Assembly (NCBI GenBank): GCA_019096195.1
Contig: JAGTXK010000064.1
Coordinates: 62,001-126,000, forward strand
Source: Boletus sp. NGJ
Lineage: Eukaryota > Basidiomycota > Agaricomycetes > Boletales > Boletaceae
DNA length: 64,000 nucleotides
Direction of reading: 5' to 3'
This document shows, one piece after another, positions 44,931 through 56,959 of the stretch. The translations under genes were made by a program, and so were the position numbers. Below the pieces are notes generated by a model, which ran no database searches, was not told the origin of the DNA, and saw only the letters and a list, made by a program, of their open reading frames with translations. Position 1 is the first letter of the stretch. Each line of letters starts with the position of its first letter.

Positions 44931-47900
44931 ATGATGTCCGTCAGCCCAGCGCCGTCTTCGCAAACGCATTTCGCGTCCTCCGTCGCGGCAAGCACCGTGG
45001 CGTCGTCGCCACCACCCAGCGAAGACCCAGCCGTCGCAGACTCGGAACTCGACACGCGCCAAGTACGTCCATTTCCCATTTTACTCACTCCTGACGGACG
45101 TACTCAACCCCACTCGTCATCTCGATCTAATCGTCAAGTCCTCCGCGGTCCCAGACCCTCCCGAAGATGACGACGTACGCGCGTTTCCCTTGCTCCGCCT
45201 ACCGTCGCTCACGCATATACCCAGCAATTCCGAGACCGATTCGCGCGCCTCGAACGTCTCCTTGAGAAATCGTTTACGTATTCCAATCTCCTCGGCGCAC
45301 AGATGGACAAGGAAAAACGGACTTCGGCTTTGCGCGCCGCGATGCACGTCGCCCCGGCGCCTTCGAACGCCGGTATGGGGACACGGAAACGCCCAACGCG
45401 CAAAGCACCCAAACGCCGTCTTCCAGAAGAGGCGGAAGAAGAGTCGTTGGCCGGTAATCCGTTGACCGTCGAGTCTGTGAGTTCGGTCCAGGGCGGAGTG
45501 CGGCCCAAGTTTTTACAGCCGTCGTTGGTGACGGGAGGCAAGTTGAAAGATTATCAGCTCGAGGGTGTCGAGTGGTTGGTGTCGCTGGATAAGAATGGCG
45601 TGTCGGGAATCTTGGGTGCGTCCTCTATGCGTCGACTCAGCTGAGCACTTGGTTGAGGCGTGATTGTAGCGGATGAGATGGGGTTGGGAAAGGTGAGCGC
45701 GTCCAGTCGTCTCGCCCTGTCGTTCAAATAGCCGACTCGTTGCCACAAGACGCTTCAAGTGATCGCATTTAACGCGCATCTCCGCGAGCAGGGACATTTC
45801 AGGCCATTCTTGATCGTCTGTCCGCTCAGTGTCATCCACAACTGGATCGACGAATTTCATCGATTTGCACCCGATGTCAGTGCCCTTTTTTTCATGGCAC
45901 GCACTCCCACTTGCTCATGACGTCTGCAGATTCCGGTGTGTATGTACCACGGCCCACCTGCTGACCGTGCCGAGTGCCGACGTACCGTGATGCGCGAGCC
46001 TGATGACGGGTCCGAATCGGTGGCTACACCCAGCGAACGGATCATGGTCTCGCGAGGCAAAGCGCAAAAGGGCAAAGGTAAAAATACGAAAACGCTTAGG
46101 AGCAGCCATGTCAAGCGACGCAAAGTTGATTTAGACGACGACGAGGCGTCGGATGGGGAGGAGGACGAAGAGGACCATGGACGTATACCTGCTACACGTT
46201 ATACCTGTTCGCCTTCGAAAACCACGTTGCCGCGTCAGACGAAGGAGACGTTTCCGGTCGTCGTGACGACGTACGAGATGATCATTCGAGACCAGCCCCA
46301 TTTGTCAAAGTACAACTGGGGCTACATCGTCGTCGACGAAGGGCATCGATTGAAGAACCTCAACTGTAGACTCATTCAGGAGATCAAGAAATACCCGAGC
46401 GCGGGGCGGATGATTTTGACTGGCACGCCACTCCATGTGCGTACCTTGTGTGCAAACCTTGGCGTGACGTGTGCTGATGAGCTAGTTTTTGCAGAACAAC
46501 CTGGCAGAGCTGTGGTCTTTGCTCCACTTTATTCTTCCGGATATTTTTGACGACTTGAATACCTTTCAGGAATGGTACGTCGGCACCGTCCCTTCTCGCT
46601 TCCGTTTTCCAGTGTGGACTCATGTCAACGTTAGGTTTAACCTTGGTACCCTGCAATCCCGCCTGTCACCCACCCAATCTACCCAGCTCATCTCGACGCT
46701 CCACGGCATCCTTAAGCCTTTCCTCCTGCGTCGTCTGAAAGCCGATGTCGAAGGATTGCTGCCGCCTAAAAAAGAATACGTCATCTATGCACCGCTAAGT
46801 GTCAAACAGCGAAATCTGTACGACGAGATTGTCGAGGGTCGCATTCGTCGGTTTTTGATCGGGAAGGGGATTGAGGAACCAAAGGCAGGGAAGGAGGTAG
46901 TGGATGTGAATGCGCCGAGAAAGTTGAGAGGGGGTAAGAGGAGGAGGTACGATGTGGATGGGAATGATGAGGAGTATTTTGAACGGATGGAAATGGGGGA
47001 GATGAGAGATGAGACAAAGAAGACGGTGGAAGATGTGTCAGAGGTTGGGAGACAATTCCAGATGCGAGAAACGGGTGAGTGGATCTCCGTGTCGACCACG
47101 CTGGTTGGTGTTGACGGTGGTTGGGGGAACAGTCAAGGGCGTCAATAACATGCGTCTTCAGAACACGGTGATGCAACTACGCAAGGCGTGTTCACATCCT
47201 CTGCTGTTTAGGGATCCGACGGAGCCATTGCCGGAAACGACGGAAGAGCTGGTCGATGCGAGTGGGAAGATGATGTTACTCGAGCGATTGTTGGACGAGT
47301 TATTTCGGACGAGGCACAAAGTGCTCTTATTCAGCCAGTTTACGACCATGCTCGACATTATCGAGGTATGTGCTGGCTATCTTGCCGAGTCCCTGCACGG
47401 TCGGTCACTGATGTATAGATGACAGACATGGGCGACGGAACTCAAGGGGTGGCAGATTTGCCGTATCGATGGGTCGACGAGCCCGATGGATCGTCGTGAC
47501 CAAATGGATCGTTTCCAGAAAGGGGGGCAAAGGGCGAATGCACCGGTGTTGTTCTTGTTGAGTACACGCGCGGGAGGGCTGGGGATCACGTTGACGGCTG
47601 CGGACACGGTCATTTTCTACGATCAAGATTGGGTGAGTGGGGTGGAAGGAATCTTTGTGTGAAGTGAGTGCTGATGGTGCTGTAGAATCCGCAGATGGAT
47701 CTCCAAGCGCAGGACAGGGCACATCGAATTGGACAGACGAAGCCTGTGCTCGTGTTTCGATTAGTGACGGCACACACAATCGAGACTCGAATTATGCAAC
47801 GTGCGACGGAGAAGCGCCAACTTGAGGCGTTGGTGATTGCCAAGGGTACGTGTTGCTCCACACGCATCTGTTCCCCGTGTTGATGATATGATGTGCGTAG

Positions 47901-48238
47901 GCAAGTTCAAGATGCCTGGGCAGGCTGGACGCACCAAGACGGACAATATCGCGGACATGGCAGCTGCGTTATTGAAGCTGGAGGGTGATCATATCGAGGT
48001 TGTCCCTGAGACGCGTGCGGGGAAGGAGGACGTGTTGAGCGACCGGGACTTGGAGATGTTGTTAGACCGGAGCGAGGCAGTGTTTACGGACCGACGCAAA
48101 GGGTGGTCGAGCGAGGGTGGCAAAGACGGGCCGGGGCAGGTGGGAGTCAAGAAGGCTGCGTTTGCAGTGTATGAGGCGCCTGTGCACGCTGGGAATGAGC
48201 TTGTGGCCAAGATCATGGGGGAAGACGTGGCAGAGTAA
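44931..48238 (+). CDS. SNF2-family chromatin remodeler, LSH/HELLS/DDM1 (IRC5) type
   Basis: This group uses ATP to slide nucleosomes; DDM1 and LSH relatives help DNA methylation and silencing of repeats. After a Ser-rich start come [16 protein letters not shown] and [20 protein letters not shown]. ATPase motifs follow: [13 protein letters not shown] (Walker A), [10 protein letters not shown] (DEGH box), [79 protein letters not shown] and [16 protein letters not shown] charged insert ([20 protein letters not shown]) sits between the motif Ia region and the DEGH box, and another ([20 protein letters not shown]) before the second RecA lobe. About ten short introns occur. The end GEDVAE is followed by a stop at 48236-48238. 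All key motifs are intact. Confidence 0.92.
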
Positions 48239-48324
48239 TAATACAGCATGTTTAATTCGCCTCGTGGTCATCGTGCGAGCGTATTTAATCCTTGAATTCT
48301 CATCATGATCAATCTCCGTGAACG

Positions 48325-50659
48325 ATGCGCGCACCATCCAGACAAGTTGATTCAGACCCAGGGGCGAAAATTGTGCACCCCCGCAGTACCTCCGTCTTGC
48401 TTGTCGATCTTCCACCAGAGCTCTTCACTGCGATATGTGCCGTTGCTGACTGTCAATCGGTCGTTCGGTGTCGTTCAGTTACGTTTTGTCGTTGTTTTTC
48501 TTTTCCCAACGAGGTCTGAAAACTCACACACGTGCATTTCCTCTAGGTATGCCGACAACTAAAGGGCGCCATCGATGCGTCGCTCGAGCTACAGTACCGT
48601 TTCGAACTCGTGCGGGACGGGCTGACCGACTGCCCGCCGACGGGGATTCAGAGTCGTCCAGGCTCTTCTGACTCTCCTATGCTCACGATCAGCGATCGAC
48701 TGGCACGGCTTCGTCATTTACGACATGCGTGGAAAACGCTCGGATGGACGCGGTGCGTGACGGTACCGATGCCGGGACCGTGTTGTGCGTACGAACTCGT
48801 TGGGGGTGTGTTTTGTAAGACGCAGCCGCGGGTGAGAAGGGGGCGGGTGAGGGTTGGTGGTGCTGGTGCTGGTGTTGGTGCTGGTGTTGGTGGCGGTGGC
48901 GCTGGGTTTGGCGCTGGGTTCGGGTGGAATGGATTGCCTGGGGTTGTGAATGGCGATGGTGATGGGGAAGAGGAAGCGCCTCACGTCTTTGGCTCGCGCA
49001 CCATGTCCGCGACGTGGCTTCCGGGGTGCCACGACCCGGGGCGTACGGTGGTGAGAGACGATCTAGGGATTCCAACGCGCGATTTCGCGATGGATCCGTC
49101 GCAGGATTTGATGGTGTTGTTCAAAGGGGGTGGAGGGGACGTTGGATTGTACGTCCATCCTTTAAAACGATGCATGGAAACGACGTTGATGATGACGAAT
49201 CAAGGCCGGTCATGGTCGTCTTTCCTGGCACGTTGGAGTTGCACATTCGGACGATCTCGACTAATCAGACGCATCCCGAAGCGAGGGTACCGGTGTTGTG
49301 TACGCCGGTGATGTACCCCATCACGAGCGGGTTCGTCCAGATCGTCGACGACGTCGTGGGGATGATGTATTGTGTTGATCCCGCCCGACCGCGCATCACG
49401 ATATGGAATTGGAAGACGGGAAACCGGGTCGTGGTACGTCCTTACCATGCTGTTTATATACTCCTTACTGATCGACCCGTTGGGCATGTGCAACAGGATC
49501 GTAGCAGTGATAGCCTCCCGCCTGGTACATGGGACTTTAACTTTATCCATAGCCGCGCGCTCTTCGTCACCACCGGCAACGGCGGCGGTTCCCTCGAACT
49601 GTTCACCTTTACCTGCGACCGCGCGAACACCGACGCCAATGGTAATGCCAACTCTGACTCTGACTCTGACACTCCAACCCCAACCCAACTCCAACCACAC
49701 CACACCACACCCACCTCCACACTCACCCACGCCGCCACCCTCCACCTCCCGCCCATCCGCAAGTCCGTCCGTGTGCTCAGCATCAGCAGCCACACCGGTC
49801 CATTCCTCGCCGGATGTCCGCCGGACAAACCCTTTGTGGCGTCAAACGAGGAACGGATTCACGTGTTGACGATTCAGTACGTTCATCTACCGACTCTGGA
49901 CGGGCCGAGGACGCGTCCGAGGGTGTGTGTGTTTGTGCACAATCGGGCGTTGGAGGGCTATGTAGACAGGGGCGTAGCGAGTGCGACTATGGGTGCGGGC
50001 GAGGCGACAACGGGGATGGTGGTGCCTTGGCGCGAGTGGGGACGGGTGCATACGCGGATGCTACCCCATGTGGGGAGGTTTCAGTGGTTGAGGTGGGTGG
50101 TATCTCACGTAGGGATGTGCGTGCGTCGACGTTGGGGGCTGAATTGTCTTTGGGTGGTAGATATGTCCATGGACAGCGTGTCGTGATGCTCCTGCCCACG
50201 TCAGAAGCGGACAAGAGCACGCTCCAAGTGCTCGACTTTAACGTCCGCAGTGCTTTGGACGATAACGAAGACGAGGACGATGTCGGTGCCGATGCTGATG
50301 CCGATCACACCGACGAGGGTACCGGTAGAGAGAAGAACGAGAAGAACAAGGACGACACAGACCCGTCGCTCCGCAAAACCACCCTCAAACGCGTCACCTA
50401 CCCCATCCGGATCGCCATGCCCCACATCTTTGTCGACGTCGTCGAGACCGGGCTACCCTATCGTGAGGCGCGACGGGACGTCAGGGGCGATTACTCGGGA
50501 GTGATGATCGACGACGAACGGTTGGTCGGGTTGAAGGTGCGTTTTCGTTGTGATCGTCCTCTTTTTTTTTTTTTTGCGGACATGTCATGTTTGTTTGGGT
50601 GCCAGTACCCCGCATTTTTAACGCAGGACATGAAGGAAATCGACGTGTTCACGATGTGA
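48325..50659 (+). CDS. F-box-like protein of an expanded Agaricomycete family
   Basis: The N-terminus holds a short F-box (LLVDLPPELFTAICAVADCQ), which would dock on Skp1 in an SCF ubiquitin ligase. The rest follows the usual mushroom pattern: VCRQLKGAIDASLELQYRFE, RLRHLRHAWKTLGWTR, CAYELVGGVFCKT, a block ending LGIPTRDFAMDPSQDLMVLF, LELHIRTISTNQTHPEARV, QIVDDVVGMMYCV, ITIWNWKTG, SLPPGTWDFNFIHSRALFVT, FQWLRYVHGQRVVML and DYSGVMIDDERLVGLK. A GGT-type repeat near 48850-48930 encodes a Gly/Val/Ala-rich insert, and an Asp-rich repeat lies near 50275-50330. Exons are joined by introns of about 60-75 nt (for example 50096-50160). The start at 48325 lies 86 bp after the remodeler's stop. The target is unknown; the beta-rich region may be a propeller. 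Confidence 0.82.
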
Positions 50660-51571
50660 TCGTCGCGGGTCGTAGGTTCGGAAAACCGAAAAAGGAACGG
50701 TTTTGCGATAATGCTGGTTTCTCATCTCTCTGTCTTTTCTTCGTGAGGGCCTCGGTGATCTTGATGTCGATGTCATGCTTTGATCTCGCTTTGAATCGTA
50801 TTTACATGTACTCTAGTGTATTATATTTTGGATTTGGTTTGGTGTGGAAATCTAATCGAGAATCGTGCCAAAGAGCGCGTCGCTTATGCTCCAGAGAGGA
50901 AGAAGGCAGAGGTGACCAAGATGATGGGGACCGTGATCGGCATATTTGTGAATTGCATGTGTCGACCTCAACTTGGGAGGCTTCCGTGCATGATGGTCTC
51001 AGTTGACATTGCCGTGAGACGACATCACGCAGGTCAAGTATGTGTTTAGATGTGAAATGATGTGAATTCTGAAACAGAGGGAGATTCCATCATGCGATGT
51101 AATGAATGTGATGCCAAGTTTCGTCACTGTCAAGGTGCCAGTGGGGAGAACGCTGGATCGATTGGATCGTTGCGTTCACGCTTTACCCTTGCTGCATGCC
51201 AGCGGCGAGGATGGGGGTAATGGCCGTTTTTCCCCCTGGCACGTTGGCGTTGTGCCGACCGGCGTCCCCCTGTTCGAATCCAACCCCATGTACTACATGC
51301 TGCACATGCGTGGGCCACTCGTCCTTTAGTGATTTCATCCACCACCACGTCTTCTTCCTCACAACAGGGTTCTCCTCCAACTCCTCCAACTTCCAATTCC
51401 AAATTGAATGTATTCTGGCCCTGTGACGATTCGCTATAAATTGTGATTCTATAAATTGACAGTCCAAGATGGTGCGCGTGCGCCGTGCATGATGTGTGGG
51501 TGTTAAACAGCATACCGTACAGCATTTCAGATGCTAGTGCCGAGCGTTCGCTGAAGGACGCCAAAAAGTGA
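50660..51571. other. Intergenic before the tRNA gene
   Basis: No gene is recognised. Frames on both strands around 51100-51450 overlap and have no family match. Confidence 0.45.
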
Positions 51572-51661
51572 CTCGGATACGGGGAATCGAACCCCGAGCT
51601 ACCGCGATCAATCCACCTGGCAATTGAGAGGCGGTAATGTTAGCCATTACACCATATCCGA
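51572..51661 (-). tRNA. tRNA-Glu (anticodon CTC) with an 18-nt intron
   Basis: Read on the minus strand, the acceptor stem TCGGATA pairs fully with TATCCGA. The D arm is GTGT/ACAT, the anticodon stem ACCGC/GCGGT, and the T arm CGGGG-TTCGATT-CCCCG. The loop reads C-T-CTC-A, and after A37 an intron (ATTGCCAGGTGGATTGAT) occupies the standard position one base 3' of the anticodon. All stems are paired, with one G-T pair in the D stem. This is a Pol III gene with internal A and B boxes (B box GGTTCGATTCC). Confidence 0.95.
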
Positions 51662-52678
51662 CGTTTCTTTTTTCAATCGTTTGACTTTGGTGAGAAGATG
51701 GCAAGTGTAGTGGGATTTTCGTACTCATGAGAGAACTCTCGGCGGACACCGTAGCCACGTCGGGTTCGAGAAGCGATACTAACATAGAACAAGGGGTGCG
51801 GTACTAGCGAAATCTACACCAACGACCCTTTAGAAAAAAACGAAACGCTGTCATGCACGCTGTGTACAGTCTTGACACCGGTTCCAGCGAACTCGTGTCA
51901 GTTCCACGTCTCAACGTGTAGGATTCAATCGATTGAAAGCATGTCAGAAAAATTGCCAGAAACCTGCTGGCTAACTGGCTTATGATTGCCTGAAAAAGGC
52001 GTCACCAAACACAACATGCATATGCAAACCCCCGGACACGGCCACGTCAAACGCCAAGTTTGCCGCATCTCCATTCGTGACGACGATCAATCATCCAAGT
52101 CCAAGCCTAGTTACAAGGGAATGTGTATTCAAAAAAAAAATCACACCGTTCTCAATCCTTCATGGACAACCTGACGAGCTGAACTTCGTAGCGTAAACGT
52201 AGAAAAATAGGCAAACGCTCGAGCTCCCGGCAGGAGTACTGTACTTTGGAGGAAAAAATAAAACAGGAGAAAGACGGCGCAGAATTCTAGCACACGCGCC
52301 GCAATAGACCAAGAACCGGGTCGATGCACGCGTTGCGTCACATCAACCTGCGAGAGAAGATTATAGACGTCGTAGTTGTTGTCACAGAAGAAAAGAGGAT
52401 CCGGGTATGAATAAAAATGCAGGCACCAAGGTATCAATAACTTCCAGCGTTTGAGGGCGCAAGGGGAGCATATTCAACAAGAGGACATCGTACCAAAAAA
52501 AAAAAATAGAAAAAAAGGCGGGAAAATATCGCAAGAGCGATATTGAATCCTATAAGACACGGACAAAGTATACATCTTTTTAAGTTAAGGAAGGCTAACA
52601 CCAGCAGAAATAATCGTGTGTTCGGCAGGGAGCATCAAACGACACAGGATAGGAGGAAAACTGCAGGCAAAAGGCCCC
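51662..52678. other. Intergenic after the tRNA gene, A-rich tracts
   Basis: No gene is recognised. A-runs lie near 51835, 52130 and 52494-52514. The right end should be the 3' UTR of the minus-strand gene that ends at 52679. Confidence 0.45.
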
Positions 52679-54295
52679 TTACCCGGCAAAACTAGCGTAA
52701 GGATCCACGGTTGCATAGGATGGCGTGTACCTCTTCTCAGCATCTGTTGTTTGCGTGACGCTGACACGGGCGCCGGGTGATGAGTCCGAAGCGGAAGTGT
52801 ACAGAGTTCTCATGGAGGACCCATGGTAACTGAGGGTGCGTGCGGGGAAAGCAATCGGGGAGGTAGGGGGGGATGTCATCTTGCGCGTGGCGTACGCTCG
52901 CAACATCTCGTCGGGGGACATCATGTTAGCGGGAGTTGGCATCATGGGGCAAGGAGGTGATACAGGCGCAGCGTGGACAGGGAATGGAGGCACGGGGAGA
53001 TCGACACTTTGCTTTTGCGGCAAAAGGTAGTCATCTCCGGTTGACTCCTCGTCGCCAGTGCGCATCACTATGTGCTGGTTAAATATCAGGCGAAATCCGA
53101 CCCTAGATACACTCACTAGAGAGCGAGGGCCAAACCTCATCCATATTGGAAAGGGATTCCCCTGCGTTGTTGTCATCTTCCATACGGGCTTTGATATCTT
53201 CAGCGGTCAAAGAAAATGCACCCTTGGTCTGCGTAGGAGACATGTCGCCAGTACTAGTGTCGTGCTGACTCGGGAAGGCAGGAATAGGGAGAGGAGGGAT
53301 AAACGACGATGCGCGGGACGAACGGAATGCACGACTGGTCGCCAAACTACGACGGGAATCCATAGAGGGACGGACGTCAGCCGCAAACGATACCCTAGAG
53401 ATACGCTCGCCAAATGCCGAAGCACGGATACCGGGATTGTATTGAGATATATCGATGGACTGCTTCTCCGCACTCGCTAAATCGCCTTCGACAGCCATGG
53501 TGCTGGTGGGGCGGATAGCACCAAAAGTAAAGGCAGAGGATCGGTTTCCTGTGCTCGCGACGGCAATGCTGTTGCGAATTGCAGCACTAGCACCAGCGGC
53601 TGTGATCGACTTCCAATCGCTAGAGATGGTCGACATGCGTTTGTCGACCGCTTCGGAGAAGCGTCTGCGGTTCTCCTTGCCCTTGGCACGACTCCTCTTG
53701 ATGTATACGTAAATGCCGATGGCGATGAAAAAAAGTGGCACGAGAACCCCTGCCGCGATTTTGCCTTTTGAGAGAGAGCTGTCAGTGGGGAAATTATTGA
53801 CAACTGTGACAGTATTTGGGGTGCTTGTGTCGGCAGTGGCGGGCGTGGAGCCAGAAGTAGGAGCAGTGTAGGTCGCAGTGAATACAGGTGCAGCAGGGAA
53901 AGGACTGAGGAAAGGTGCGGAACCAGACGCCACGATTGAAAGCTGCAGAGGCATCGAGGACGAGTCGTTCCACCACTTGGGCTCGAGGGTGGTCTGGTAA
54001 CTACCCAAGGCAAAGTTGACGTCTTGCCATTCGTGGATACGACTGTTAGTGAGACTCGGGGCGATGAGATAGATATCGACGGCGGACGTGCCGGGCAGGC
54101 ACGATGTGTCCCAGGAGATATTGAAAGGGTTAGCGGTCGAAACGATCATCCCTGTAGTCGGGTTGGTATAGAATCCGCCCGTAGCGCAAGCTAGGAAGAA
54201 GCCTGTCACGAGTGGAACGTAAAGACCAGAGATGTGCTACCCACAATTGCGCTTGTGGAGGGCATGGGAGGGACTGGTGTGTCCGACACGGACAT
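52679..54295 (-). CDS. Single-pass membrane protein with a Kre9/Knh1-like extracellular domain
   Basis: The outer part reads FYTNPTTGMIVSTANPFNIS, then WDTSCLPGTSAVDIYLIAPS and FALGSYQTTLEPKWWNDSSS, a pattern like the N-terminal Ig-like domain of Kre9/Knh1 cell-wall proteins (PF10342 type). A Thr/Ser-rich stalk (TSGSTPATADTSTPNTV) is followed by one membrane span (IAAGVLVPLFFIAIGIYVYI), a basic stop-transfer (KRSRAKGKENRRR) and a Ser-rich cytosolic tail. The last exon ends ATVDPYASFAG. One intron at about 53105-53145 joins WPSLS to HIVMRTGDEESTGDD. The 5' end is uncertain: the signal peptide seems to be split by an intron near 54210-54255, and the ATG at 54295 is only a candidate. It may be a wall sensor or wall-assembly protein, by resemblance only. 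Confidence 0.72.
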
Positions 54296-56959
54296 GAGCA
54301 AAGCCTCTCTTGTGCATATCGGTAGATATGAATGATACGTTGATTTGACCAGAAGCGTATGTCAAGGGGTTTGAAACCCTTTGAGAAAGTAAAGAACGGC
54401 TCCGCTACGGAGGGCGGCCTGGAAAGAAAGAAAGGCGTAAAAAAAATGAGAGGAAGAAGAGAGACTTTACTGGACGGCGGGAAGGACGGCGAGGAAATAA
54501 CAACCACCGAATTCTCCCAAAGCCTCATTCGAACTCAGCCGCACTCTCACAAACGACCCCAGCCACCATCACAGGCACATACAGCTTCATTTCCTTGGCA
54601 GGGCTACAGCCTCAACAACAAGAAAAATAATCTTACCCGTATCTTCTACGTTCCGGATCTGAAACTCATGTTAACAGAGTCTTGCAACCTCTACTCGCCG
54701 CTCTAATGTATTCGCTCTAGGCTTCGTTTTGGGGCCCCCCAGAAAAAGCAGGTAAGTCGAGCAAGCAAAGCACTTCTTTCCGCAGGGTGTGGCTAACCAG
54801 GTTGATTTTGCAAAAACACCGCGAGACCTAGTTTTCTACACTGGGATTCCGAGGTGACTAGGTCTCATAATGGAGATGGAACCCCCTAAGAAAGGCAAGT
54901 GCTACACGGGTTACTGTAATGTCTGAAGTCGAAGATGCGGCCCGATCACCCACTCTATACCAGATCAAACGCGCCAAGTACTCGAGCTCGCACCTCTGTG
55001 AACGGAGGCCAAATCACACGACGACGGAGCGTGGGGGAATGTTGGTGGAAACCGAGTCTCCATAACAACCGAGGCGACACCTGGAAGCCATCAAGCAGCA
55101 CGCTAAAAGCGGTGCACCGGAGGGCCAAACTTCGTCGCAATGGTTCTTTCTTGTATCGGGTGCTTCTCTGCCTTGGGTTCTCCCCGAGACGGCTGATTTG
55201 GTTGACGGCGGATTGATATTCGTATCGTCAGAGTTTGTTTCAGTCACATCAGGCAACGGCTATTTACAAGGTGAGCGCGTGAAGAACGACAAGTCCTGCG
55301 AATGTAAGCTGGCCACATAATTCGCTCTATCTTATCCACGACAAAAATCAATGAAATTTGCGTACAAACGCCTATCGGCGATTGACAATTTCCGCGGCAG
55401 GCTTTACGACGCTGTTCTTCCACGCCGTCAGACTGGGTTTAGCGATACCGAGGCGTTCCGGCAAAAATAGACACATGTGAACGTCTTTGCGAGTGCTCGA
55501 GTGGGGGAGGAAATTTTGGGCTGCCTCAATTCTGGTGCCAGCTCCGAGACTTGGTCCGTGCATGCCATCCTCGAACCAATCTGTGTCGGATGATCTACCT
55601 CACAGACGGTCGTGACGATGACGATGTGCTACTGAAATGAATTTATGGAGTCGGTTCCTGGAAAACCGTGAAATCCCTGACCGATCCTTGTTCTCAGCAT
55701 ATCGGTCAAGTCGCGATAATTGTACTTGGAAAAATTATCGGATGGTTCCCCCCAGGCGGCGCGCTTAGGCGCTTTTTTCTTTCTCGGGCGCTTCATCCAA
55801 AGCGAAATTGTCGGTATTTGCCTGATGTGGGATTTTTATATCTTAGCCCACAGGTTGAACGTGCACCTTCCATTGGGAACCTCTCAGTCATGTTTTTGAG
55901 GTGATCCTTCTTGGATGTGAATGGTACACGAAGCAATGCACCTACACCACATCAATTATGAAGGTTTCTCGCAGAATCAAAGGAATCTTCGATACCTATC
56001 ACCCCAGCAGAGACCAAACCGCAGGTAAGTACATCGGGGTATCACTGTCCCTGCATGAGCCGCACTGAAATTTACATTACCAGCGGAAGGTCATTGCAGA
56101 CACCCTTTCATGTCTTCAATCATAAACCAAACAACCAAATTAATTTTGGAACACACGCATGTAATTAAATGTCTGACCCGCTTACTGGACAATAATAAAC
56201 ATGGGAAAAAAAAATCGGAACATTGGTGAGTAAATCGTCTCCATATACAGGCAACATTGCAAAGTTGATTGGCATGCGTGACATGTCGGCCAATGTTTGT
56301 CGTCATACGTTCAAGTTCTCTCCTTCATAAAGTTGACCATGCATTGATAACCTTGAAAATTCTATCTCCGGATGTGACATTGCCCGTGCCTTGGCATAGA
56401 GTGATCTCAGCAACCTGAACGATCTCTTCACGTGGCCCACTGGCAGGGCGCACAACGGCAACGCGTGCGCTCGAGGCAGAAGGCGTCGAAGTCACCGACG
56501 GTCCAAGGGGCGATTTCCGAGTCAACTTGGCGACGTGGGGATGGTTTCCCGCCCCTAGTACGATAGATACTGGGGACCATGGGACAACCGCTGCACAAGA
56601 TGACGGTAGAATCCAGTGATCGTTGATAACCTTGATGCACCACTGGGTCAAATGCTCTGTGAGGCCTCCTTTTCGTGTGTCAATTGAAGCAAGTTAGCCA
56701 ACTACAAGATGGTTGCGGTAATGTGAGCCAGGCACCGACGTGTCATGTATGCTGATTTGTCCTTGACGCCAGTGACTATAATTTTACCATGTCCTCCTGA
56801 CAATCGCTCGCCTTCACTTCAGTTTTTACTCAACGACGCCTATTAATATCCTTCTGGAAATGAGTATGGGAAAACGGGCCGTGCGCCTGCCTCGACTACC
56901 CTCCTAGCCCTATCTCCTTCCCTCGTTCACCCGCCATCTTGTTGCTCACTGTTATTTAA
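54296..56959. other. Long intergenic region, no supported gene
   Basis: In 2.7 kb I found no recognisable family. A minus-strand open frame at 56325-56651 (with LPSSCAAVVPWSPVSIVLGA) has no start context or partner exon I trust. The last 120 bases before 56960 are C/T-rich, as in promoters elsewhere in the window. Confidence 0.4.
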
